64,000 nucleotides of DNA, from the NCBI GenBank assembly GCA_029948255.1, contig JALIZF010001918.1, forward strand, positions 496,001 to 560,000. The letters are read 5' to 3'. Source of the DNA: Telmatactis stephensoni. Taxonomy: Eukaryota > Cnidaria > Anthozoa > Actiniaria > Isophelliidae. Of the stretch, positions 31,501 to 40,029 are shown piece after piece; the first letter of the stretch is position 1, and every line of letters starts with the position of its first letter. The position numbers and the translations under genes are program-made. A model generated the notes under the pieces. It made no database searches and was not told where the DNA came from. It was given only the letters and a program-made list of their open reading frames with translations.

Positions 31501-34429
31501 GAACGCTGCCATCTGCCTTTGAAGACAACCTAAGACACTTCTCTGATTGGTTTCGTGCAAGGCGTGCAATAGCTCTGTGCATGAAATTCATCCAAAAACT
31601 ACAAGGAGCAGTAAGGAAAGAAGCGCAGAAAGAAGTCGGAACAATCGAGCTAAGTGTAAGCGACATAAAAGGGGCTGAAATCAAGATTATAAAGGCAATT
31701 CAAGCAAGCCACCTCAAGGATGAGATCTCATCAAAGGTCAAAATCCGTGAAGAGGACGAAAGCAATCACAACAAAGACTCAAAGAATATACCAACAAGTC
31801 GAAGCAACGCACTTCGCAAGCTCGATCCATTTATCGACGCAAACGGGCTATTACGCGTGGGAGGACGCCTGAGATACTCCAGTCTTGCTAACGATGTCAA
31901 ATTTCCAATTATCCTACCATCTCAAAGTCATGTGACCACCTTAATAGTACGCCACTTCCACCAGCACATCAAGCATCAAGGTCGCAGTTTTACACTTAGC
32001 GAGATCCGTGCTAATGGATATTGGATAATAGGCGGTACAAGAGTTGTGGGTAGCATAGTTTCAAGCTGTGTAAAGTGCAACAAGCTTCGAGCAAAGGTGC
32101 AGGAACAAAAGATGGCAGATCTTCCTGAAGACCGGCTTGAAACGGCACCGCCCTTTACCAACTGTGCCGTAGATTACTTCGGACCCTTCATCGTAAAGGA
32201 GGGACGAAAAGAGATGAAGAGGTACGGTGTCCTATTTACCTGTTTGGCTTCTCGTGCAGTGCACCTTGAAATAGCAAACACGCTAGAGACTGACTCATTC
32301 ATCAACGCATTCAGACGGTTCGTCAGTCGCAGAGGTCCAGTCAGAATACTCCGCTGTGATCAGGGTTCAAACTTCGTTGGTGCTCGGCGAGAACTAGCAC
32401 AGGCCCTCGCAGAAATGGATCAATCAAGGATAAAGGAAGAACTGCTAAAGAACAATTGCGATTTGTTCACGTTTAAAATGAACGTGCCCGCAGCTAGCCA
32501 CATGGGTGGCGTCTGGGAGCGTCAAATACGCACGGTACGGAATGTGCTTTCCAGCATCCTTAACGACAACAGCAAGCAGTTAAACGATGAATCCCTTCGA
32601 ACCTTCATGTGTGAGGTAGAAGCGATCGTTAATTGTCGTCCTCTTACGGTAGACAATCTGAACGACCCCGACTCCCTCACACCGATATCACCCAGCCAAC
32701 TGCTGACCATGAAAACCAAAGTGCTTATGGCTCCCCCTGGTGCCTTTCAGTCCGCCGACCAATATTCAAGAAAGTGGTGGAGGCGAGTCCAACACCTTGC
32801 GAACGAATTTTGGAGCAGGTGGAGAAAGGAATTTCTTCTTACACTACAGCCACGTCAGAAATGGACTCGCCCCCGTCGAGACGTACAGATCGGTGACATC
32901 GTGATCATTAAGGACGATAATCTACCACGTAGCGGCTGGCAGCTTGGTCGCATAGCGTGCGTCAACTACAGTTCTGATGGTAGAGTACGCTCTGCTCGTG
33001 TGTCCCTCGCCGAAAGAGACCGTGACAGCAAGGGAAAACGAACAAGTCCACCAAGATCCCTGGAACGTCCCATTCAGAAGTTGGTAGTCCTCCTTCAGAC
33101 AGATCAAGGTAACCAGACCGGGTAATTCCCCGTCGAGGAGCCACTATTTCAAGTAGATAGCGTAGTTAGAGTAGTTTAGTGTGATTTATGAACTTTATGC
33201 ATGAACATTGATATATTTACCATATTTGTGAAATGTGAACATTTCAGGGGAGCCATGTAAAGGATTGCTTATTATGAAGCCACTCCCCGACTATTCCTAT
33301 TGAATTAGCTAATTTTAGTTACATTACAATTTTGTGGTTAAAGTCGTCATTTTATACATTACGTCCCGGATCCGGATAGTTAGTTTAGGTCAAGTAATGC
33401 ATGAGAAAACATTGTATCTTAGTCACTGACTTAGCAACTTATACCCATTGGAGCAATTTGTATCTCTTAACCTCGGCAAGCGGGACTGTTATGTAAGTAC
33501 AACTTTAGTCTTCGTATTAGTCATTATTACGTTTTTATATAGTTTTTACGCACGATTTAGACCCACATGGTATGGGCGCGTCAGACGGAATTATGCATCA
33601 TGAGCCATGCTCTGTAATTTGTATACTTGTATTGTATTCCCCTTGCATGCTTTATATCTTATACGTTAGGATTTGCCAGAATTACGATTACTATTCTTTG
33701 TCATGTTTTCTATATATCCCTTTACAAGACAATGTATTATTGTAATGGTATGATCGGAATGTTGTGTATTCTCGCTAATTTTAGCTAAGTATATTAAGTA
33801 TATTCTTTGTATTATTGACCCTAGTTTACGACAAGTTCTTGGTTGTAATAAACTACAATTCGTCGTCAAGCGCTGTCCGTAAAATATCCCCGAATCATTG
33901 TGGTGCGTCTTCACGCGCGATATTCGTCGTAGTCAATTCGCTCGTGTCGGCTGCCGTTACACATATGAAGGCACCCAAAATGACTCTAGCAAACAAAATT
34001 TATTAAAACTAAATCTTTACCTGTAGAATAGCCTGCATCTCTAAGAGATTTTGCAAATGTTGTCTCATTGCGAGGTAGGCCTCCTGGAAGAGCCGAAGAA
34101 ATTAGCACCCTATAAGACTTTTCACTGGCAGCCATTCCTGACCTCACAGCATATCTTCCAGTGAGAAATGCCGCTCTACTAGGAGTACAGATAGACTCAC
34201 TAGCCAAATTGTGAGTCAGTCTTGCTCCTTGCGAGGCCAACTTGTCGATGTTTGGAGTTTTGAGAGAATCGTTTCCAAAACATCCAATATCGGCTACTCC
34301 AAGATCGTCAACCATGAAAAGTACAATATTAGGGCTGCTTTGATTAGTATTAACAAGGTTTAATGACGAAAAAATGTATAAAGTTGTAAAAGTACAGGTC
34401 AAAACTTGTCGAAGATCGAAAAACATCAT
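22540..34429 (-). CDS. STS: Steryl-sulfatase / arylsulfatase-like (3 exons, intron 1 carries a BEL element)
   Basis: Hydrolyses sulfate esters; the STS branch acts on steroid sulfates in the ER membrane. Exons on the minus strand are 34429-34021, 25037-24336 and 23177-22540, with clean GT-AG junctions (phase 1 at both). They total 1749 nt, 582 residues, almost the length of human STS (583). Seen: a signal peptide (first about 28 residues); metal-binding DD at 41-42; the sulfatase signature C81[11 protein letters not shown], whose Cys becomes formylglycine; [11 protein letters not shown] across the first junction; two adjacent membrane helices in exon 2, the hallmark of the STS/ARSD/ARSE/ARSF subgroup; [35 protein letters not shown]; and a Cys-rich end (CCNFPYCKC). 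It is head-to-head with P5CS. Intron 1 is expanded by an antisense retrotransposon, but the coding sequence is intact. The substrate cannot be told from sequence; ARSD/E/F/H-like is the alternative. Confidence 0.9.
23358..23560. repeat. Dispersed repeat containing AAGCCTACGCGACT
   Basis: AAGCCTACGCGACTGAACAG with AAAAGGATAATGGGTA recurs as variants at 45356-45392 and 60984-61020. A local inverted repeat (ATAAAATGTACATCTAATTAGTCATG against CATGACTAATTACATGTGCATTTTAT) follows here. Sulfatase intron 2. Confidence 0.55.
24079..24223. mobile_element. Fold-back family N, copy 1
   Basis: AGAGCAGATTCTGTACAAGTG at the left pairs with CACTCATGTGAAATCTGCTCT at the right. It lies in sulfatase intron 2. 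The interior GTTGTCTATAAAAACATTTGAAATTCCTGC is almost the same as in copy 2 (36536-36690), so the copies are homologous. Confidence 0.8.
25431..25700. repeat. Two tRNA-like (SINE-like) remnants
   Basis: GCAGGTTTGAATCTC at about 25464 on the plus strand and GGTTTGAATCTTG with AGCTGGTTAAGCCC on the minus strand near 25650-25675 resemble A/B box pairs of tRNA-derived SINEs. Degenerate; weak call. Sulfatase intron 1. Confidence 0.3.
25913..26050. mobile_element. Fold-back element beside the BEL insertion
   Basis: GAAAGTTCCAATTAAAATCTG pairs with CGGATTTTCATTGGAACTTT, and inner arms include TTAATTTTACAGA / TCTGTAAAATTT. The stem is about 60 bp with a loop holding CCCTCGGCCGTACA. Confidence 0.8.
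26057..26134. mobile_element. Small hairpin adjoining the 5' LTR
   Basis: GGCTGCTCATTAGCTCAATG faces CATTATGTTAATGAGCAGC, with inner ATTTCAGTGACTGAAAT. It ends about 20 bp before the LTR. Confidence 0.7.
26156..26861 (+). repeat. 5' LTR of the BEL/Pao element
   Basis: Starts TGTAAAGGATTGC and ends GCTGCCGTTACA. A TATA-like TTTTATATAG lies at about 26432 and an AATAAA polyadenylation signal at 26747-26752. The following bases (GTAAAATAACACC) do not begin with TGG, so no ordinary tRNA-CCA primer site directly abuts the LTR. Confidence 0.95.
26919..33125 (+). CDS. Gag-Pol polyprotein of the BEL/Pao retrotransposon
   Basis: One uninterrupted 2068-residue frame. In order: Gag with an N-terminal Lys/Glu-rich coiled-coil region (about 60-240) and a DUF1759-like capsid region (about 355-540); a CCHC zinc knuckle starting at C618 ([14 protein letters not shown]), with more Cys pairs around it; an aspartic protease with LLDDGSDS near 728-735 (BEL proteases show DDGS in place of the usual DTG); reverse transcriptase with [10 protein letters not shown] and the catalytic YVDD at 1165-1168; RNase H with FSDAS (D1347) and WTDSKVVL; integrase with the HHCC zinc module (H1679 region, then CVKC), and core residues D1752 (VDYFGPF), D1814 (RCDQGSNF) and E1867 (WERQ); and a C-terminal DUF5641-like region ([18 protein letters not shown]). 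No envelope is present. Codon use is more GC-rich than the surrounding DNA. All catalytic residues are present, so it may be autonomous. Antisense frames inside it are shadows. Confidence 0.95.
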   Translation: MTNEYSPKETILKILDLAGYEEQFGAVGETHRNPEERETAKSDITPQRRERRLTEKGKFYRRETLSRKRHNAGQRLSKEIRCCYDALKDFTIDPKTLEKLRDDLDSLKEELANAQQDYDDELNDDQELRQSSYEWFDLRDREYMDCRTKITEKIKAFEEKMFRESIPIQNHAKGSIMTCSSTSSARSLLLKAAARSARLKAEMSFLDNETEVRRLTLQKEIAISEAEKDAMENIIKEEDSREEKVTQFPDQTFMADIEKQRPETEPKQKLINTPTVQPPAHKPIPTQRTKIPRIKSEQSELKPEVPSFISSQTCESPQRGENDTLKYLIELQAKQTELSSLLIKQQTINHLPTKEPPIFDGNAFDYPAFITAFDAIITSNVASNMDRLYYLEKYTKGKANDVVKGFLSVASEDSYKQARKLLSERFGNPVFVAEAYKSRMRSWPNIADGNSKALQEFSDFLTRCVEAMKTVGSLGELDGSQTLIQMSAKVPTYCGVKWCRHAHEKQCQAKRVSFEDFVKFVRAEAELANDPIFSPDALKRERRKTSEKDLKPKPRTKESSSAVGSFATMVSTGSSNTMSRNPARCPACEKSHALEQCSSFKTKSEDERRNFIVTKGLCFGCLKPGHLSSSCQARLQCEECGKPHPTPLHGVKPRPKPRPRRRPNQDNVTPATAGTNYITCTPTEENANSNASVCNVMENNEEVTTSLIVPIIISHDNNPDVGIKTYALLDDGSDSTFIKTSILDELGIEGPKINLKLNTMHGQREIAVKKINGLMVKPMDKNGSPVKLPKAYTRDTIPSFPSQIPTPEIADRWPHLRKIRDQLFPLQGNMQVGVLIGCNCPKALKPRDVILGGEDDPYAIRTALGWGILGPAYSHTLKNGDAFTCHRLVTAIDGAHRNVKFVTKTQTKEIVNLSDVNKMFEMDFSEKEQGQSLSQEDRKFLKIVESGIHHLTDGHYEIPLPIKDKQLALPNNRTMAYSRLKPLKGRFVADEIYRRHYIEFMKSMLEKGYAELAPEVNTLTKGVWYIPHHGVYHPKKPNKLRVVFDCSAKYAGECLNKHLLQGPDLTNSLIGVLYRFRQERIAIMCDIEAMFYQVKVPEDDRDLLRFLWWEDGDTSREPKEYRMTVHLFGAASSPGCSNFALKTAADDNEGSLGVEAAEFVRRNFYVDDGLKSVPSVSEAVKLVHDVKEMCKRGGFNLHKFTSNSKDVLRQIPEADRAEEVKTLEFNDGTQLTERALGVQWCIEPDVFKFTVALRDRPCTRRGILSTVSSIFDPLGFLAPVMLEGKSLLQDLCRQGIDWDDPVPEDIAARWRKWKTELRELDNFTTPRCYKPVGYAEVTNAELHHFSDASFKGYSQCSYLRLMDGNGRIHCSFLSGKARVTPLKRVTVPRLELTAAVVSARVSEQLKRDLDMEINREVFWTDSKVVLGYIANEVRRFHIFVANRVQEIQEKSSVGQWKYVDTKNNPADQGSRGLLAHQIKNSKWLSGPEFLWKTDGENEVAASMPPEALSVNDPEVKKSVTRATVSTEGTLPSAFEDNLRHFSDWFRARRAIALCMKFIQKLQGAVRKEAQKEVGTIELSVSDIKGAEIKIIKAIQASHLKDEISSKVKIREEDESNHNKDSKNIPTSRSNALRKLDPFIDANGLLRVGGRLRYSSLANDVKFPIILPSQSHVTTLIVRHFHQHIKHQGRSFTLSEIRANGYWIIGGTRVVGSIVSSCVKCNKLRAKVQEQKMADLPEDRLETAPPFTNCAVDYFGPFIVKEGRKEMKRYGVLFTCLASRAVHLEIANTLETDSFINAFRRFVSRRGPVRILRCDQGSNFVGARRELAQALAEMDQSRIKEELLKNNCDLFTFKMNVPAASHMGGVWERQIRTVRNVLSSILNDNSKQLNDESLRTFMCEVEAIVNCRPLTVDNLNDPDSLTPISPSQLLTMKTKVLMAPPGAFQSADQYSRKWWRRVQHLANEFWSRWRKEFLLTLQPRQKWTRPRRDVQIGDIVIIKDDNLPRSGWQLGRIACVNYSSDGRVRSARVSLAERDRDSKGKRTSPPRSLERPIQKLVVLLQTDQGNQTG
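33244..33255 (+). other. Polypurine tract before the 3' LTR
   Basis: CAGGGGAG directly precedes the 3' LTR, at the place where the plus-strand primer is made. Confidence 0.65.
33256..33961 (+). repeat. 3' LTR of the BEL/Pao element
   Basis: Same 706-bp sequence as the 5' LTR as far as I can read, including identical short frames and the AATAAA at 33847-33852. It is followed directly by the CATAT duplication. Confidence 0.95.
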
Positions 34430-34926
34430 CTTGCTTCAAGGTTCAGACGCATGTTCAGACGGAGGATTGTCAGAGGGTGAACCCTGGAGGGGGCACAACA
34501 AGAAAACAACCAGGCGTTACTTGCGAATCCCACAGGCTTCCCATGTCAGAAATGTGATGTGGGAGATGAAGATATTTTCCATTTAGAATCATAAAAGGTT
34601 ATTAAAAATCGAGGTTATCTTTTTGTACATTTTTTCTTGCTTCTGTTTTGTCAATTTTGTGTCATCTAAAGCCGAACATCCGAACTTTTACGAGCTACTT
34701 CGTCTGGCTTCGGTGATCCGTACACCCATCGTGTGTTTGGTTACCTGTTGGGAAACCTGTATATTTCTAGCCGTAGTCCAATCAAATCTCGAGTAGTATT
34801 TTCATTGATATTATTGTTGTCTACCATGATGAAAACAATATTTTTTCTATGATTTAGCGTTCTTGATCCATTCTTTTTATGAAAAATAACATTTGATAAC
34901 TGGATCAATAATTCCACCAAAAGACG
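34430..34926. promoter_or_regulatory. Putative bidirectional promoter region, sulfatase / P5CS
   Basis: Only 497 bp separate the two divergent start codons, so this interval must hold both 5' ends unless upstream untranslated exons exist. No TATA box or initiator is convincing. Confidence 0.45.
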
Positions 34927-37900
34927 ATGCTGTCGATCGGCATACGATCAAGTCTTCTAAAGCAAAGTCTTTCGAAGCAACTTCGAGTTGTCCCATCAGC
35001 GTGCTTGTCTATCTATGGCGGGAGCGTAAACCATCGTTCAGAACTAAAAAAGAAAGCAAAAAGAGTCATTGTCAAGCTTGGTTCTGCTGTAATTACAAGG
35101 GACGACGAATGTGGGGTTGCTTTGGGAAGAATTTCATCTATCGTCGAACAGGTAACAAATATTTCAGTGTATACTCGTGTGCCGGCTTGGCCACGTCGTT
35201 GAGTGGTGTTGAGCGTTGATTGATATAAGCTATTAATAATTTCAGACTTTCCTTGGAAATAGCAAACACAAATAAACTTTTATATTTTTCCTTTTTAGAT
35301 ATCAAAAACCAAAATATTAAATCTGCATTCAAATTGATTTTTCATGCATGGTCACATTGCATCATATGCTTATTTAGCATAATTTTGTTGACAATTTTAA
35401 TGAGCCCGGGCCCGAGCTGAGGAGGGGGAGAATAGAATAAAATAATTTCTAATCAAATACTCTACTCTTGGACAGTCACTGATGGCAAAACAGTACCATG
35501 CAAGCAGAGGTGTATTACAACATAATCTTTTAGTATTGGGCTTCCTGTGTTAAAAGTGAAAATGTTAAAGTGGCTAAGGGCGTTTCCAGCTTCTACATGA
35601 GGTCACACTCCAGCACTCCCCATGTCATATAAAGATGACAGGGTTTTCCCCATGCCCTCAAAAAGAGTTAGAAAATCCCTATGACCATCCTAGTGGTGTT
35701 TGTATGTGATCTTGTGTGCCCCTCTATGAGTTTAGAAATGTTATTGAAATTATGTTGTATAAATGCTCCTAATTTGTATTAATGTGATAAACATTTGATT
35801 ATGTACTTTTTATCATAGCTTGCTGAGCTCCAGAATGCAGGCCGTGAGATGTTGCTGGTTACAAGTGGCGCTGTTGCTTTTGGTAAACAAAAACTGCGGC
35901 ATGAGATTATGTTATCACAGAGTGTAAGACAAACATTGAAACCTCAGGATTTAGTCAAGGTAATTGTTTAATATTCATTTGTGGATAAAGAACAAATTGT
36001 TCTCAGAGACATCACTAATAGACGCTTGATATGCATTGTTGTAAAGTGCATGCTCGATATGCATTGTTGTAAAGTGCATGCACACATATTTATGCATGCG
36101 CTATAGAAGTTTATTTTTATTATTTATCATTATTGATGTATGACTAAGTGTCAAACCAGTGGTGTGTCCAGGATTTTTTCAGAAACACAGCAAGTGAAAT
36201 GTCATCAGTCTCAAAAGAAAATGATTCCAATTTCCCAGTTAACCAATAGTTTACGAAAGTATTTTCCCAGCTTTCAAGTTACATGCCTGCATATATGCAT
36301 CACTGTAGCTACACTACTACAAACCCAGACAGCTAATGTTGGTTATCTTGTCATTGAAATTATGGTCTACAAGCCTTGTTACGATTAACTAAGATGTTAT
36401 TACCATTTAATGTTTTATTCAGGGTAATGCATTTATTGAACCAAGAGCTTGCGCAGCAGTTGGTCAAGGTGGTCTTTTATCTTTATATGAAGCAATGTTT
36501 TCACAATATGGACTGACTTGTGGACAGGTAAAGCTAGAGCAGATTTCATATGAGTGTGAAACGGACTGCGCCCTGCCTTGGCCATGTCAGTGTTGTGTTG
36601 TCTATAAAAACATTCGAAATTCCTGCAGCAGTAACTGTAGTGCCATGACTGTGCGGTGCCATTTTCACAGTTATGCAAAGTCCACTCTATTTATTTATTT
36701 TGTTTCTTATAATAATCTAATATTAGCAACATCTGAATAGTGTCTGTCTAATTGCTTCTGTTGCATAATTTTTGATTATTGAAGATCCTTTTAACCAAAC
36801 CTGACATGAGAGATGCACAACTAAGGGAAAATCTACGTTCAACAGTAGAAGAGCTAGTATCAATGAACTGTATACCAGTTATCAATGAAAATGATGTAGT
36901 TGCCCCACCACCAGGAATGGATCAAGATCTTGCAGGGGTAAGAATAAAACCACATCAAAGAGGAGGTCGTAAGGGGGTATTGAAACAGCAAAAAAAGCAA
37001 ACAATAGGCCATTTGCATGATGGCGTCATATACTACAACTACCAGAATGCTTTGCCCACTTTCTTTTGTAAAATAATTAGTGCCCATTGTTCAACTATTC
37101 TCAAAAGGGAATAAAAATCTGAATAAGAAAGAGAATTCGTAAAGCATTCTGGTAGTTGTAGTAAAATGATGCCATCGTACAAATGGCCTATTGAGAGAGA
37201 AAAAAACAACAACAATTGTCAAATCCCCAAAACTGCAAACCACATACAAAATCTGAAGTCAATAACTGCAAAACCGCAGGTTAAAATAACAAATAACGAC
37301 AAAATCGCATCAAAAATAATGCAAAACTGCATCACTGCAAACCCTGACATCCCCTTCATCAAACGATTCCAGTGAAATTCTGGGCTCTTGCTAAAATATC
37401 ACCTGGTAGCTGGCCAAATATGCTGGCTTATATAGACATCTGCAGCCAGCCTCCTCCCTCCACTCTATTTTTACATATTTTTTTGTATTAGCCAAACATT
37501 TCTAATTGCAAAAAATACAATTTAATGTACCTAATGTAGTTTCCAATTTTATATTTTTGCAATTCTATATTATCGTGGATCACTGGCAAAGCATTGACAG
37601 TACTAGTAATTAAGTATCCCATTGGATTTCTTAGCTGCAGCACTAAGAGATCAACTGTTGGATTTTAACAAATTAACCAATCTACTAACAATAACACTAC
37701 TAATATATTGCATGTAAGAAATACTGTATGTGATACAAAATGATAATTTTTAACTAAGTTTATTTAGTACAAAGGGAACCATTCTGGTTATTGTTAGTTA
37801 ACATTGAGTATAACATTTAATTAATCTTCAATTTGAGCACATGTTCACTGGGTCTTCATTTAAAATTTAGCCAGTTATAGTCATAATGTTTAAATGTACT

Positions 37901-39994
37901 TATATAAACCTCCCCTTCTCCCAACAGATGAGGACTACACCGGTGAGCACCTCATGAGTTGATACAAGTTTGTGCCAAGCTAAGCCTGTTTTATTTACTT
38001 ATTTGATAGTGATGGGAAGGATCATAATGGAAACCATGCCCAGAGACCTTTAATTCAAGGGTGCTAAAGTGTACATCACTCGAGGGAGAGTTGACTGTGC
38101 CATATACATACAATATTTATATCCATGCGTCAATACGTACATCTCTACATAAATACTCCTAGCAATTCCTAGCAATAACCATATAATTATAATTATTAAA
38201 TGTCTTCAAAAATTAACATTACTAGATTTCTACTAACACTAACCATAACCAAACTTATGTATAATTATCATGCTGAATGAAAGTTTGATAAAATCTTTAT
38301 TGCTGCAGCTACGAAAAATCACTGACACTCAGAATCATGTGCAGAGACCCCAAAAAGCTTGTAATGTTGCTTTGCTCCCTTTTATTCATAAACTGAATTA
38401 CATGTATGCATATTGAAAAATAATCCATCCATACTTTAAATGATTAAACTTCGTGTTCAAAAAGATAAATTCTCCAAGGTGATTCACATACCAAAACAAA
38501 AACAAACAAAAAAACATGGCAGTATCTTTCTCTGAGGGCCTGCACTGGCAAGCTTTGCAACTTTTGTTTCCATAGAAACAATGAGCAAATATTCCCAGAC
38601 AGGATTTCTAATGAGAGTTAAGGGGGTTAACCCCTCACCCACAACCAAAGATCTACTGAGTCTACAGAGCACTCTATGGTATCACCTCTGCAGATTTTAT
38701 CTTTTTCATTAATAGCGAACTTAAGCATCAACAACGTAGAACGCCCAAAACGTGAAAATGGTGCACACGCCATAATTTGCAAATCCCTAATTGGTCTGCC
38801 ACTGCAATCGATTGTGTGCGTGCACCATTTTTGCGTTTTGGGTGTTCTACGTTGTCGGTGCTTAAAGGCCCGGTAATACGAGCAACAAAATCGTGCAACT
38901 TGCCGCGGAACATTGTTGCGTTGCAAGTTGCAGAGCAAATGTTGCTCGTATTACCACCCCGCGCGCAACAAGTTTTCTTTGTTGCAAAAAGTAGACGGTA
39001 CTTCTGCTTCGTGCAACAAAGAAAATTTGTTGCGCACGGGGTGGTAATACGAGCAACATTTGCTCTGCAACTTGCAATGCAACAATGTTGCGCGACAAGT
39101 TGCACGATTTTGTTGCTCGTATTACCGTGCCTTAAGCTCGCTATTATTAGCAAATAAAAAGTCATTGCGCAGGCTCTCGTAGAATTTACCTGTTTAATAT
39201 TCAATTCATTATAGGTTATCAGCCTCAAGGACAATGACAGCCTTGCTGCGTTACTAGCTGTAGAACTCAAAGCAGACTTACTGATACTGTTATCAGATGT
39301 CAATGGTATCTATACAGGACCCCCAGATAACCCAGAGTCTGTTCTAATCCACACCTTCCATCCTGACAGCTTCAAAGATGTAACATTTGGTGGGAAATCA
39401 AGAGTTGGCCGAGGAGGTATGGAGTCTAAAGTGAGGTCATCAGTCTGGGCATTGGAGAGAGGAACGTCAGTGGTTATAGCCAATGGAACTGGTGAGGACT
39501 ATCACGTGATTAGGGACATTATTAATGGTCGAAATATTGGGACGTTTTTCACGACTGCTGAACAAGTTGGTCCATCTGTTGAAGACCAGGCATCCAAAGG
39601 TTAGTCAGAATTATGCTTTTTTTCCAGATTCCTCTCATTGCAAAAAATTTTGCAGTAAAATGAGCATTGATGCGCAACTGAGCAACATAGATGCACACCT
39701 GTGAGATGAATGTGTTTATCGAAGTAACAATATTTATCGAAGTAACAATATTTGTAATGTGATCATCCGGGTGGATGTAGTCCTGTGAAGGACTGTTTGG
39801 TGTGACTGACGTTTCGACAACCTGAGCGGAAGTCATCTTCAGAGTCAAGTGAAGAATAAAGTCAGATAGGTCATATTTATACTGCCACGTGATAATTACC
39901 TGGAGTTGCGTAATTAGCGGTATCGGTCTAATTAGGGCGTGTCCGTGTCGGTATGAATGTGTCCCTAAGTCTTTGTATGTGCTTATATTTACAT

Positions 39995-40029
<35 letters not shown>

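Larger units (their letters stand above)
26151..33966 (+). mobile_element. Complete BEL/Pao LTR retrotransposon with target site duplication
   Basis: Two 706-bp LTRs (26156-26861 and 33256-33961), exactly 7100 bp apart, begin TGTAA and end TTACA. They are flanked by the 5-bp direct repeat CATAT (26151-26155 and 33962-33966), the length expected for BEL/Pao integrase. Between them are a 57-nt leader, one 2068-codon Gag-Pol frame and a purine-rich tract just before the 3' LTR. No env frame is present. I see no difference between the LTRs on reading them through, so the insertion is recent. It sits antisense in intron 1 of the sulfatase gene. Confidence 0.96.

Noticed and set aside
28370..31684. 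Long minus-strand ORFs (190 and 231 residues)
   Set aside because: Shadows antisense to the retrotransposon Gag-Pol frame.
33126..33255. Envelope gene after Gag-Pol
   Set aside because: Only about 130 bp separate the stop codon from the 3' LTR, so no env can be present.
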